Shown: positions 1 to 5,667, counted from the first letter of the stretch. The stretch is 6,068 nucleotides of DNA from Planctomycetota bacterium (GCA_030637065.1 DAOVVQ010000237.1:1-6068), one strand, 5' to 3'. Numbers and translations: made by a program. Notes: generated by a model not told the origin, from the sequence alone.

Positions 1-315
1 CGGTCCGATGAACAAGGAAGCAGCGAGTCTATTTCATATGTTTACCGTGGGAGTGATTTGAAGTCTGACATATCCAGTTACACAGACGACATACCCCGTG
101 GAATGATACTGATCTATGAAAAAAATCCAAACCATAAAATATACCCTGACTTTTGGCACATTCTCCTTTTTGATTTTGGCTGCACGAAAGTACGTACAGT
201 ATTATTTAATGACATCGCAGAGGGTTTGGCATTGACTGATGAAGAATTTCAAGAGGCTATAGAAAAAGATAATGCAATTCGAAGACAGATTGGTCTACCA
301 GAAAAGGGCGTTTAA
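1..315 (+). CDS. C-terminal part of an uncharacterised AT-rich gene (5' truncated by window edge)
   Basis: The frame is open from base 1 and ends at TAA 313-315, giving 104 visible residues. The TTG at 58 could serve as a start, but nothing forces it: the 19 codons upstream are also open and read as ordinary protein (RSDEQGSSESISYVYRGSDL), so a gene cut by the window edge is more likely. The visible part is soluble-looking, with a central hydrophobic stretch (DFWHILLFDFG) followed by an acidic, probably helical C-terminus (LTDEEFQEAIEKDNAIRRQ). I do not recognise the family and propose no function. GC counted over 61-180 is 45/120 (about 38%), far below the 58% counted in murD, so recent acquisition is plausible. 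No convincing + strand terminator follows; the hairpin at 356-384 is oriented better for the PilZ gene. Confidence 0.6.
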   Translation, partial: RSDEQGSSESISYVYRGSDLKSDISSYTDDIPRGMILIYEKNPNHKIYPDFWHILLFDFGCTKVRTVLFNDIAEGLALTDEEFQEAIEKDNAIRRQIGLPEKGV

Positions 316-350
316 GTCGTCGCAGTGGTGTCGCGTGGTTGTTTGAATTA

Positions 351-384
351 AAAAAGGCATGTCCATTTTCCCAACGGACATGCC
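351..384 (-). terminator. Intrinsic terminator of the PilZ gene
   Basis: A perfect 9-bp stem, GGCATGTCC at 356-364 with GGACATGCC at 376-384, encloses an 11-nt loop. Read on the minus strand, the stem is followed at once by six T (the A run at 350-355), the classic intrinsic terminator form. It lies 29 nt beyond the stop of the leftward PilZ gene. On the + strand the sequence after the stem is TCTGAGCCCTTCTTTT, so termination of the 1-315 gene from the other side would be weak. Confidence 0.8.
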
Positions 385-412
385 TCTGAGCCCTTCTTTT
401 ATCGCTTCCGAA

Positions 413-898
413 CTAAACTTCCTGTGGAGCCTCTTGCGGCGCTTCTGCTGGCGCGGTCCCCTCCGCCATTGCAAGTGCCTCACTCTCGGCGGTAGGCGTA
501 GTCGGCAGTGATATGTTGTCGGGCTGGATCGTATCGTCGGCGATGAACGCCTCGTCATCGCGAATTTCTCCTGGCTTGAATGTCAGCGGCTGGCCGAACT
601 GAATGACCACGCATCGGACATAGGGGCTGACTTCATCGACGCGGCAGACGTGGCCGCTGCGAATAAAATTTTCCAGGTCAAAAGAATCCTGCTGGTCATA
701 ATGCGGCACACTGAACCGAGCGGTTATCTGGCTGCCGGCTGGGGGGCACTTGTCAGCGTAACAGGTAAACGCGGCACCCTTACTGGAAATGTCAACCATC
801 TGACCCTGCGAGAGAATGTCGTCATAATCCTCGGCGTACCACACGGGCCAGTTATATCGAAGTCGTTTCTCCTTCCGTCTCTCATTCGTCTCGCTCAT
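413..898 (-). CDS. PilZ-domain protein, probable cyclic di-GMP receptor
   Basis: This is a 161-residue cytoplasmic protein. The N-terminus carries the two halves of the PilZ c-di-GMP-binding signature: the arginine motif R8-KEK-R12 (within RRKEKR) and D36-I-S38-SKG41, matching [D/N]xSxxG. Between them YNWPVWY (15-21) is the usual first beta strand. The PilZ barrel probably spans about 6-105. Residues from about 113 onward form an acidic, Ala/Pro/Glu-rich tail ending in a small repeat (PAEAPQEAPQEV) that is probably disordered. No transmembrane segment, GGDEF, EAL or output enzyme is fused, so it would act by binding a partner that the sequence does not reveal. ATG at 898-896 is preceded by GGAGG (909-905) with a 6-nt spacer, which fixes the start. 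I could not pick out a convincing promoter upstream. It is transcribed alone and ends in the terminator at 351-384. Confidence 0.85.
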   Translation of the reverse strand: MSETNERRKEKRLRYNWPVWYAEDYDDILSQGQMVDISSKGAAFTCYADKCPPAGSQITARFSVPHYDQQDSFDLENFIRSGHVCRVDEVSPYVRCVVIQFGQPLTFKPGEIRDDEAFIADDTIQPDNISLPTTPTAESEALAMAEGTAPAEAPQEAPQEV

Positions 899-958
899 TT
901 CATGCCTCCGTAATTAGTTGCTCCTGTGGTAGTACCTTCGGATTTCTGGGGAGGCGAC

Positions 959-1126
959 TTAACGAAAATACGTAATTAACCTACTGAAAACAGTCATTTT
1001 GCCGGTCAGGGCCCTATCCATAACGCCGTTGCAAGTCTCTCCTACGCAAAAACGGACGTCCAGCGGGGCCTCGGGGGCGGTGAAGTGGGCTTGCCCAGGA
1101 GGGCGGCAAAGAGCCTGTAGTGGTCT
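959..1126 (-). other. Short leftward open frame, possible gene remnant or tiny hypothetical gene
   Basis: The minus-strand frame is open for 55 codons from just after an in-frame stop (TAA, 1129-1127) to TAA at 961-959. It reads as protein-like sequence, including TAPEAPLDVRFCVGETCNG and then MDRALTGKMTVFSRLITYFR. The ATG at 1021-1019 could start a 20-residue peptide, but no good ribosome-binding site precedes it, so a decayed fragment or a chance frame is as likely. It fills the otherwise empty space between the PilZ gene and the stray murD-tail copy. I cannot assign a family. An overlapping + strand frame (999-1301) runs into the structured repeat and looks like a shadow. Confidence 0.2.
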
Positions 1127-1156
1127 TTATGTGCTTATTCGGCGGTTTTCAGGGCG
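1125..1156. repeat. Displaced copy of the murD 3' end (direct repeat, left copy)
   Basis: These 32 bases match 1327-1358 at 31 positions; the only difference is A1129 versus G1331. The matching segment at 1327-1358 contains the last six complete sense codons of murD, its TAA and about 10 bases beyond. The left copy sits in the same orientation, 202 bp away, with no murD sequence attached to it. The two copies bracket repeat element 1 (1170-1299). It is either a long target duplication or the scar of a small tandem duplication or recombination event. Confidence 0.8.
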
Positions 1157-1169
1157 CCGTGCAGTATAT

Positions 1170-1299
1170 GGGTGGCAGCGTGTTTGGCGAAGCCAAACCG
1201 ATGGTGGGTGCCGGTGTGCATACGACCATCGGTTTGCTGCGCAAACGCGCTGCCACCCTTGCTGGCGGACTGACACGCATTTTTTTATAGGATTGGTAT
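1170..1299. repeat. Structured dispersed repeat, copy 1
   Basis: This element of about 130 bp is shared with 4535-4683. The outer inverted arms GGGTGGCAGCG (1170-1180) and CGCTGCCACCC (1248-1258) extend to 17 pairs with one G-T wobble (1170-1186 with 1242-1258). An inner 12-bp stem pairs CAAACCGATGGT (1194-1205) with ACCATCGGTTTG (1225-1236) around a 19-nt loop. Alternative small hairpins exist: GTTTGGC-GAA-GCCAAAC (1182-1198) and GTTTGC-TGC-GCAAAC (1232-1246). The block 1194-1258 matches copy 2 at 62 of 65 positions. A conserved 41-bp tail (1259-1299, 31 of 41 identical) carries a T7 run and ends GGATTGGTAT. It begins just after the displaced murD tail and ends 37 bp from the murD stop. There is no coding capacity of its own. 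It could be a REP-like or MITE-like non-autonomous element, or a transcription-end structure. Confidence 0.8.
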
Positions 1300-1326
1300 A
1301 AGAGAGCGAAATGAGTCCACAATCTG

Positions 1327-1358
1327 CTTTGTGTGCTTATTCGGCGGTTTTCAGGGCG
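1327..1358. repeat. murD 3' end (direct repeat, right copy, in place)
   Basis: This is the in-place partner of 1125-1156 (31 of 32 identical). It contains the native murD stop codon (1339-1337) and the codons just before it, so this copy is the original and the one at 1125 is the extra. Sequence beyond either end of the 32 bp does not match between the two copies. Confidence 0.8.
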
Positions 1359-2719
1359 GTAGCGAGTTCGGCGAACCGGTCGCCTCGCTGCTGGAAGTTG
1401 TCGAACATGTCGTAGCTTGCGCAGGCCGGGCTTAAGAGTACGACGTCGCCGGGGTCGGCTATTTTTTGGGCGGCGGTTACCGCCTGGGCAAGAGAATCGG
1501 CGGTTGTTACCCGGACCTTGCTTTCGCCGGCGGATGCTATCGCCTCGGCGATCTTGCCGGCGGTTGCCCCGATCAGCACGGCAGCCCTGGCCCGGCGGGC
1601 GATACAGCGGCCTAATTCGTCGAATGCCAGGCCCTTGTCATAGCCGCCGGCGATCAGTATCTTAGGCTGGTCAAATGCCTCCAGAGCGGCTATCGTACTT
1701 GCCGGTGTGGTGGCGATCGAATCGTTATACCAGCTTGCGCCGTCGATCTCGGCGATCAGTTGCAATCGATGGTCAAGGCCCGTAAATGTGGCGAGAGCTT
1801 CTTTGATCTGGGCGGTACTGACGCCGAACCGGAGGGCAACGGCGATCGCGGCTGAGAGATTCGACAGGTTGAACCGGCCCCGGAGCCGAAACGCGCCCCT
1901 GACATCATCGGGCACATCGTCGGCACTGAAGGTAATGCAACGCCTGCCCTTCTGGTTGCGGTAGCGGCTGAACCACTCCATAGCCACCGCATCTTCGGCG
2001 TTAAAGATCGAGACGGCCTCAGAGGCGCCGTTTAGTTCCTGAAGGCGGAAGATATTCTCCTTCGCCCGGCAATAGGCCTCGAAGGTGCCGTGCCGGTCGA
2101 GGTGATTGGGCGTAACATTCGTAACTACCGCGATGGAGGGCCCTTTGCCGATCCTCTCAAGCTGTTCGAGCTGAAAGCTGCTAAGCTCCAGCACCACAAT
2201 ATCCGAGGGGCCGATCTCTGCGATCCTGCCGAGCAGGGGTTTGTTGCCGATGTTGCCGCCGAGGTGGACCTTATTATATCCGGCGGGCGGCTTTCCGGCT
2301 CCGAGCAGATGGGCCGTCAGTGCCGTTGTCGTACTCTTTCCGTTAGAGCCGGTGATCCCGACGATCGGCGCAGGCGACAGTTGAAAGAGTATCTCGATCT
2401 GCGAAGTGATCATCTTGCCGGCCTTGCGGGCGATCTCGATGAACCTGTTATCAGGCGGCACAGCGGGATTGACTATCACAATGTCAGTATTGCCGCTGGC
2501 GTCAAAATCCGTCTCTCTGTGTCCGCCAAGGTGGTATTCGATGCCGCCGAATTTACGTAATTGCCCGAGCGGCCCGGTTAATGCGGTTTCGTCGGCAAGA
2601 TCGGTAACGATTACGCTGGCGCCCGCTTGATGTGCAAAGACTGCGGAATCTACCCCTCCCCCAAACCGTCCCAGCCCCATTACCAGGACCGTCTTGCCTT
2701 TGAAATAATCTTTATCCAT
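1337..2719 (-). CDS. murD: UDP-N-acetylmuramoyl-L-alanine--D-glutamate ligase
   Basis: This cytoplasmic Mur ligase adds D-glutamate to UDP-MurNAc-L-Ala using ATP, the second amino-acid step of peptidoglycan precursor synthesis. It has 460 residues, slightly longer than the E. coli enzyme (438). Visible marks in order: an N-terminal Rossmann-like UMP-binding domain (VLVMGLGRFGG, 11-21); the ATP P-loop GITGSNGKSTTT (121-132); LELSSFQLE (177-185); HLDRHG (206-211) and the region of the carbamylated lysine (RAKENIF, about K220); NDSIATTP (332-339) and GGYDKG (358-363) starting the C-terminal domain; and SPACASYDMFDNF (430-442) near the end. I chose ATG 2719-2717 because homology begins there. The frame extends to 2791, but those 24 residues overlap pyrF and lack a ribosome-binding site. 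The chosen start has only a weak AGGCGA ahead of it, which may mean translation follows from pyrF, 37 nt upstream. It is not in a dcw cluster here. Confidence 0.96.
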   Translation of the reverse strand: MDKDYFKGKTVLVMGLGRFGGGVDSAVFAHQAGASVIVTDLADETALTGPLGQLRKFGGIEYHLGGHRETDFDASGNTDIVIVNPAVPPDNRFIEIARKAGKMITSQIEILFQLSPAPIVGITGSNGKSTTTALTAHLLGAGKPPAGYNKVHLGGNIGNKPLLGRIAEIGPSDIVVLELSSFQLEQLERIGKGPSIAVVTNVTPNHLDRHGTFEAYCRAKENIFRLQELNGASEAVSIFNAEDAVAMEWFSRYRNQKGRRCITFSADDVPDDVRGAFRLRGRFNLSNLSAAIAVALRFGVSTAQIKEALATFTGLDHRLQLIAEIDGASWYNDSIATTPASTIAALEAFDQPKILIAGGYDKGLAFDELGRCIARRARAAVLIGATAGKIAEAIASAGESKVRVTTADSLAQAVTAAQKIADPGDVVLLSPACASYDMFDNFQQRGDRFAELATALKTAE

Positions 2720-2756
2720 TCGCCTGACGGAGGCTAAACCGTATTGCTCTGTCAAC

Positions 2757-3698
2757 TTATACCATTGCTCGCGACAAATCCATCTTGGCATTGATCGCCG
2801 CCTGTTCGATGCACTTTTCCCAATTATCGCCGTGTTCTGCTTTATACTCGGCCTTTTCGTAGGCGTAGATTATCGACCGTGATGCGCTGATCAGGGCCCC
2901 TAAGCCGTCGGAATTGCAGAACCGCAGGCAGTCCGCCGGACCTGCACCCTGCGAGCCGAAACCGGGCACCAGTATCCACATCTTCGGGTACTGCTGGCGA
3001 AGCGCGGCGGTCTCTTCCGGGCTTGTGCCGCCGACGACCATGCCGACATTGCTGTACCCCGCTGAGCCGATCCGCTGGTCCTGGCTGGATATCTCGCCGA
3101 CGATCTCAGCCAACTGCTCGTACATCTTACGCCCGCTTGCGTCCTGAAAATCCTGGAGCCTGCCGGCGCTCGGGTTACTTGCCCGAACCCACACGAAGAC
3201 GCCCTTGCCCTGCTCGTTTGCCGCATCGGCGAAAGGGATGATCCCGTCGGCGCCGGCAAAACCGTTGACCGTGATCGCATCGGGCGTTATTATATCCTCA
3301 AGGCCCGTAAGCTCAGGATTGGTGAGGTGGGCTTCGGCGTAAGCCTCGGCTGTGTGACCGATATCGCCACGTTTGACATCGCCGATGATCTCGATCCCTA
3401 AAGCCTCCGCCTCGGAGATCAGCGAATAATAGCATTCCACCCCTTCCCACAGGTACTTCTCGAAAAACGCGATGTTCATTTTGACCGCTGGGACCAGCGG
3501 GGCGACAATGCGGAGCACTTTTCTGCAGTAATCGAATATCGCATCGACCGCGGCTGAGACGTCGAACTCGTCGTTCATCTCGCTATGGGCCCTGATCGCC
3601 TGCGGAAGGCGGCTGTAAACCGGGTCGAGCCCGACTATCAGCGGTGTACTCTTTTTCTTTACGGCCTGGCAAAGGCGGTCTCCAAAATGACTGGCCAT
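2757..3698 (-). CDS. pyrF: Orotidine 5'-phosphate decarboxylase, group 2 (long) type
   Basis: It decarboxylates OMP to UMP, the last step of de novo pyrimidine synthesis, in the cytoplasm. The protein has 313 residues, the length of the long subfamily rather than the roughly 240 of the E. coli type. The catalytic signature D107-V-K109-RGD112-I is followed by GHTAEAYA (114-121), typical of the long group. Other family marks are IVGLDP (21-26), PAVKMNIAFFE (70-80), TVNGFAGADG (143-152), FVWVRASNPSAG (168-179) and the phosphate-binding VPGFGSQGAG (244-253). ATG 3698-3696 has AAAGGGG upstream with a 7-nt spacer and fits the family N-terminus; the frame reaches 3749 but those residues look non-native. 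It is the first gene of a leftward operon with murD, 37 nt apart. Its own promoter is at 3770-3798 and a small leader hairpin lies at 3720-3734. Confidence 0.96.
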   Translation of the reverse strand: MASHFGDRLCQAVKKKSTPLIVGLDPVYSRLPQAIRAHSEMNDEFDVSAAVDAIFDYCRKVLRIVAPLVPAVKMNIAFFEKYLWEGVECYYSLISEAEALGIEIIGDVKRGDIGHTAEAYAEAHLTNPELTGLEDIITPDAITVNGFAGADGIIPFADAANEQGKGVFVWVRASNPSAGRLQDFQDASGRKMYEQLAEIVGEISSQDQRIGSAGYSNVGMVVGGTSPEETAALRQQYPKMWILVPGFGSQGAGPADCLRFCNSDGLGALISASRSIIYAYEKAEYKAEHGDNWEKCIEQAAINAKMDLSRAMV

Positions 3699-3719
3699 CA
3701 CAATACCCCTTTCATAAAT

Positions 3720-3734
3720 GCCGGATCGACCGGC
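3720..3734 (-). other. Small hairpin in the pyrF leader
   Basis: GCCGG and CCGGC form a 5-bp stem around a 5-nt loop (GCCGGATCGACCGGC on the + strand). It lies about ten bases upstream of the pyrF Shine-Dalgarno, inside the predicted leader of about 65 nt. On the pyrF strand it is preceded rather than followed by a T run, so it is not a terminator. It could stabilise the leader or modulate translation, or be chance. Confidence 0.3.
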
Positions 3735-3769
3735 GAAAAAACAAAACACCTCAAATCCAGATTCGACCC

Positions 3770-3798
3770 ACTATAATCACATTGCTTTTCCCGGGCAA
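3770..3798 (-). promoter_or_regulatory. Predicted sigma70-type promoter of pyrF-murD
   Basis: On the minus strand a -35 TTGCCC (3798-3793, 4 of 6 consensus) is followed after exactly 17 nt by a -10 TATAGT (3775-3770, 5 of 6). Transcription would begin near 3763 and leave a leader of about 65 nt before the pyrF ATG. The -10 box shares bases 3772-3775 with the -10 of the divergent gene. Confidence 0.55.
3772..3777 (+). promoter_or_regulatory. Predicted -10 box for the rightward membrane-protein gene
   Basis: A perfect TATAAT lies 43 bp upstream of the ATG at 3821. I see no acceptable -35 hexamer 16-18 nt upstream (that position holds CTCAAA-like sequence), so this promoter would be weak or need an activator. 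It overlaps the pyrF -10 box on the other strand, so the two promoters should exclude each other. Confidence 0.35.
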
Positions 3799-3820
3799 CA
3801 GGCAAATTCGGAATTACTGC

Positions 3821-4504
3821 ATGAATAAACGAAGATACGAAAAAAAGAGGAAAAAGAAAGCCTTGCGGGCCTTGTGTGTCGCCTCTGCGCTCGTCATAGC
3901 GGCGGTGCTGACGGCCCTTGCGATGGTCCTGCACACGCCGGCGGGCTATCAGCCGCTACCGCCAGCCAAGGATAACCAGGTCAGTCCCTACCTGACCCAC
4001 AAACTCGCCCCCGACGTCCACAACAATATCCAGCTCGACAAGCCCTTCGATATAATTGTTCCACAGGACGGTTTTAACGAGATCATAGCGCTGGGCGACT
4101 GGCCTCAGCGGTTCGGCGAGGTGACCATATCCAGGCCGGCTGTCGCTTTTACCGAGGAGACCATCGTCGTAATGGGAACCGTTAATATTTCCGGCCTTAA
4201 GAGCGTTATCACCATTATTACTAAGCCGAAACTCGATGACGCCGGGCTCCTGGCACTGAATCTCGAGAAGGTAAAAGCCGGCTCCTTTAACATTACCGGC
4301 TTTGCCAGGCTGCTGGCTACCCGCATAATGAACGCCCAGCTTGAGAGCATGCCCGACGAGGAGTGGCTAAGAAATCTGTCAGCGGCAGTCGAGAGCAATA
4401 AGCCCTTCGAGCCGGTATTCCCAGCCTACGACAAACGCATCCGGGTAACCGACGCTAAGATCAAGGACATGGAAGTAACCCTGAGATTCATCCCGGAACC
4501 GTAA
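3821..4504 (+). CDS. Single-pass membrane-anchored protein of unknown function (resembles DUF2140/YpmS-type layout)
   Basis: This 227-residue protein starts with a strongly basic cytoplasmic segment (MNKRRYEKKRKKK, 1-13), followed by one hydrophobic helix at about 17-37 (ALCVASALVIAAVLTALAMVL region). The remainder would face the periplasm. After a Pro-rich linker (39-50) comes a domain with alternating beta-strand patterns: VTISRPAVAFTEETIVVMGT (101-120), then VNISGLKSVITIITKP (121-136), then LLALNLEKVKAGSFNITGFA (143-162). This order (strand, loss- or gain-type strand, 'G' turn, then a helix) recalls secreted DUF2140/YpmS-like lipid- or envelope-associated domains, but the match is by eye and weak. 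Start: ATG 3821 directly precedes the basic anchor; a GGA lies 8 nt upstream. The frame extends back to 3644 inside pyrF, but that part is a shadow. It is divergent from pyrF and convergent with hldD. Confidence 0.75.
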   Translation: MNKRRYEKKRKKKALRALCVASALVIAAVLTALAMVLHTPAGYQPLPPAKDNQVSPYLTHKLAPDVHNNIQLDKPFDIIVPQDGFNEIIALGDWPQRFGEVTISRPAVAFTEETIVVMGTVNISGLKSVITIITKPKLDDAGLLALNLEKVKAGSFNITGFARLLATRIMNAQLESMPDEEWLRNLSAAVESNKPFEPVFPAYDKRIRVTDAKIKDMEVTLRFIPEP

Positions 4505-4534
4505 GCGGCCCATCCTATGCGCTATCCGCAGTAA

Positions 4535-4683
4535 GGGTGGCAGCGTGTCCCGATTTATCGGGACCGATGGGCGATTGCAAACCGATGGTGGGTGCCACAG
4601 TGCATACGACCATCGGTTTGCTGCGCAAACGCGCTGCCACCCATGCTGAGGGGCTGTCGTGCTTTTTTTAATGGGATTGGTAT
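4535..4683. repeat. Structured dispersed repeat, copy 2
   Basis: Second copy of the element at 1170-1299, here about 149 bp. Outer arms are GGGTGGCAGCG (4535-4545) and CGCTGCCACCC (4632-4642). The inner 13-bp stem pairs GCAAACCGATGGT (4577-4589) with ACCATCGGTTTGC (4609-4621). Next to the left arm is a different but perfect 8-bp hairpin, GTCCCGATTTATCGGGAC (4547-4564), in the place where copy 1 has GTTTGGC-GAA-GCCAAAC. The 19 extra bases relative to copy 1 include a second ACCGATGG (4563-4570 and 4581-4588). The tail 4643-4683 carries a T7 run and ends GGATTGGTAT, 12 bp from the hldD stop. It fills the convergent space between the anchored protein and hldD and could end transcription from either side, although the T run lies about 20 nt past the stem, so it is not a canonical intrinsic terminator. 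Confidence 0.8.
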
Positions 4684-4695
4684 TATGGCTCTGGG

Positions 4696-5667
4696 TTAGC
4701 CTAAGTATTTGCCGGTCAGCAGGTAGTTTTTGACGTAATCTTCGACCGCTTCTTCCAGCGAGATCGGCTCTTTGTCGTAGCCTGCCTTGCGGATCTTGCT
4801 CATATCAGCTTGGGTGAAATACTGATACTGGTCGATAAGCTCGTTGGGCATGTCGATATAATCGATTTTCACATCGCGGGCCATGGCTTTGAACGTTGCC
4901 TTGACCAGGTCGTTCCAGTTTCGCGCCTTGCCCGTGCCGAGATTGTATATCCCGCTGAGTTTGGGGTTGTCGAGGAAAAACAGCGTCATATCGACGGCGT
5001 CGCTGATATAGAGAAAATCCCTCTGCTGGCCGCCGTCGGCATAGTCGGGGCGATACGACTTAAAGAGCCCGACCTTGCCTTTATCGCGGATCTGCTCGAA
5101 AGCCTTGACGACGAAGCTGCGCATCTTGCCCTTGTGATATTCGTTGGGCCCGAAGACGTTGAAGTATCGAAGGCCCACCATCGAGTCCAGCAGGCCGGTA
5201 CGTTTGGCCCAGATATCGAACATCAGCTTGGAATAGCCATACATGTTCAGCGGGACAAGCTCGCCGAAGAGATTTTCGTCGTCGCTAAAGCCCTTTGCCC
5301 CGTCGCCGTAGGTCGCCGCACTGGAGGCATATATGAAGCGGATGTCCTTTTCTTTGGCCCAGTTGGCTAAGATCTTGGAGAAGCTGTAGTTGTTTTCGAC
5401 GAGGTAGCTGCAATCGGCCTCGGTGGTATCCGAGCAGGCCCCCAGGTGAAAGACGGCCTCGACGGGCCAGTCGATCTCGCCGGCTGCGAGCATCCCGATG
5501 AAATCGTCAGCCTCGACGTAGTCTGCAAAGCGAAGATTCCGCAGATTCTTCCACTTCTCGTCCGTGCCTAAGATGTCGACAATGAGTATATCGTCGAGAC
5601 CGCGGGCGTTGAGCCCGGCAACTATTGCCGAGCCAATGAATCCGGCACCACCTGTAACTATTATCAT
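4696..5667 (-). CDS. hldD: ADP-L-glycero-D-manno-heptose-6-epimerase
   Basis: It epimerises C6 of ADP-D-glycero-beta-D-manno-heptose to give ADP-L-glycero-D-manno-heptose, the donor for LPS inner-core heptoses, in the cytoplasm. It is a 323-residue extended SDR enzyme (E. coli 310). The NADP-binding TGGAGFIG is at 5-12. HLGACSDTTEAD (74-85) is a diagnostic segment of this epimerase rather than of GalE. SSAATYG (115-121) contains S116, and YGYSK (143-147) gives the YxxxK pair. NVFGPNEYHKGKM (170-182) contains K179, equivalent to the second catalytic base of the E. coli enzyme. QRDFLY (215-220) and GIYNLGTGKARNW (239-251) follow. ATG 5667-5665 has AGGAG (5678-5674) at a 6-nt spacing. It is transcribed alone from the promoter at 5709-5737 and ends beside repeat copy 2. 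No other heptose genes (hldE, gmhB) are in view. Also known as rfaD. Confidence 0.95.
   Translation of the reverse strand: MIIVTGGAGFIGSAIVAGLNARGLDDILIVDILGTDEKWKNLRNLRFADYVEADDFIGMLAAGEIDWPVEAVFHLGACSDTTEADCSYLVENNYSFSKILANWAKEKDIRFIYASSAATYGDGAKGFSDDENLFGELVPLNMYGYSKLMFDIWAKRTGLLDSMVGLRYFNVFGPNEYHKGKMRSFVVKAFEQIRDKGKVGLFKSYRPDYADGGQQRDFLYISDAVDMTLFFLDNPKLSGIYNLGTGKARNWNDLVKATFKAMARDVKIDYIDMPNELIDQYQYFTQADMSKIRKAGYDKEPISLEEAVEDYVKNYLLTGKYLG

Noticed and set aside
999..1301. Rightward 100-codon open frame
   Set aside because: It runs through the displaced murD tail and the palindromic repeat, has no ribosome-binding site, and its translation is Arg/Cys/Gly-rich noise.
2750..2755. TTGACA on the minus strand just upstream of murD, as a -35 box
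   Set aside because: No -10 hexamer lies 16-18 nt downstream and the start codon is too close; it is probably chance within the pyrF-murD junction.
2720..2791. N-terminal extension of MurD by 24 residues to ATG 2791
   Set aside because: The extra residues overlap the end of pyrF, have no ribosome-binding site and lie before the conserved MurD N-terminus.
3699..3749. N-terminal extension of PyrF by 17 residues to ATG 3749
   Set aside because: The residues do not resemble the family start, while ATG 3698 has a good AAAGGGG site at 7 nt.
4810..5370. Rightward 186-codon frame inside hldD
   Set aside because: It is antisense to the conserved epimerase and has no independent support; GC-rich codon use leaves such shadow frames open.
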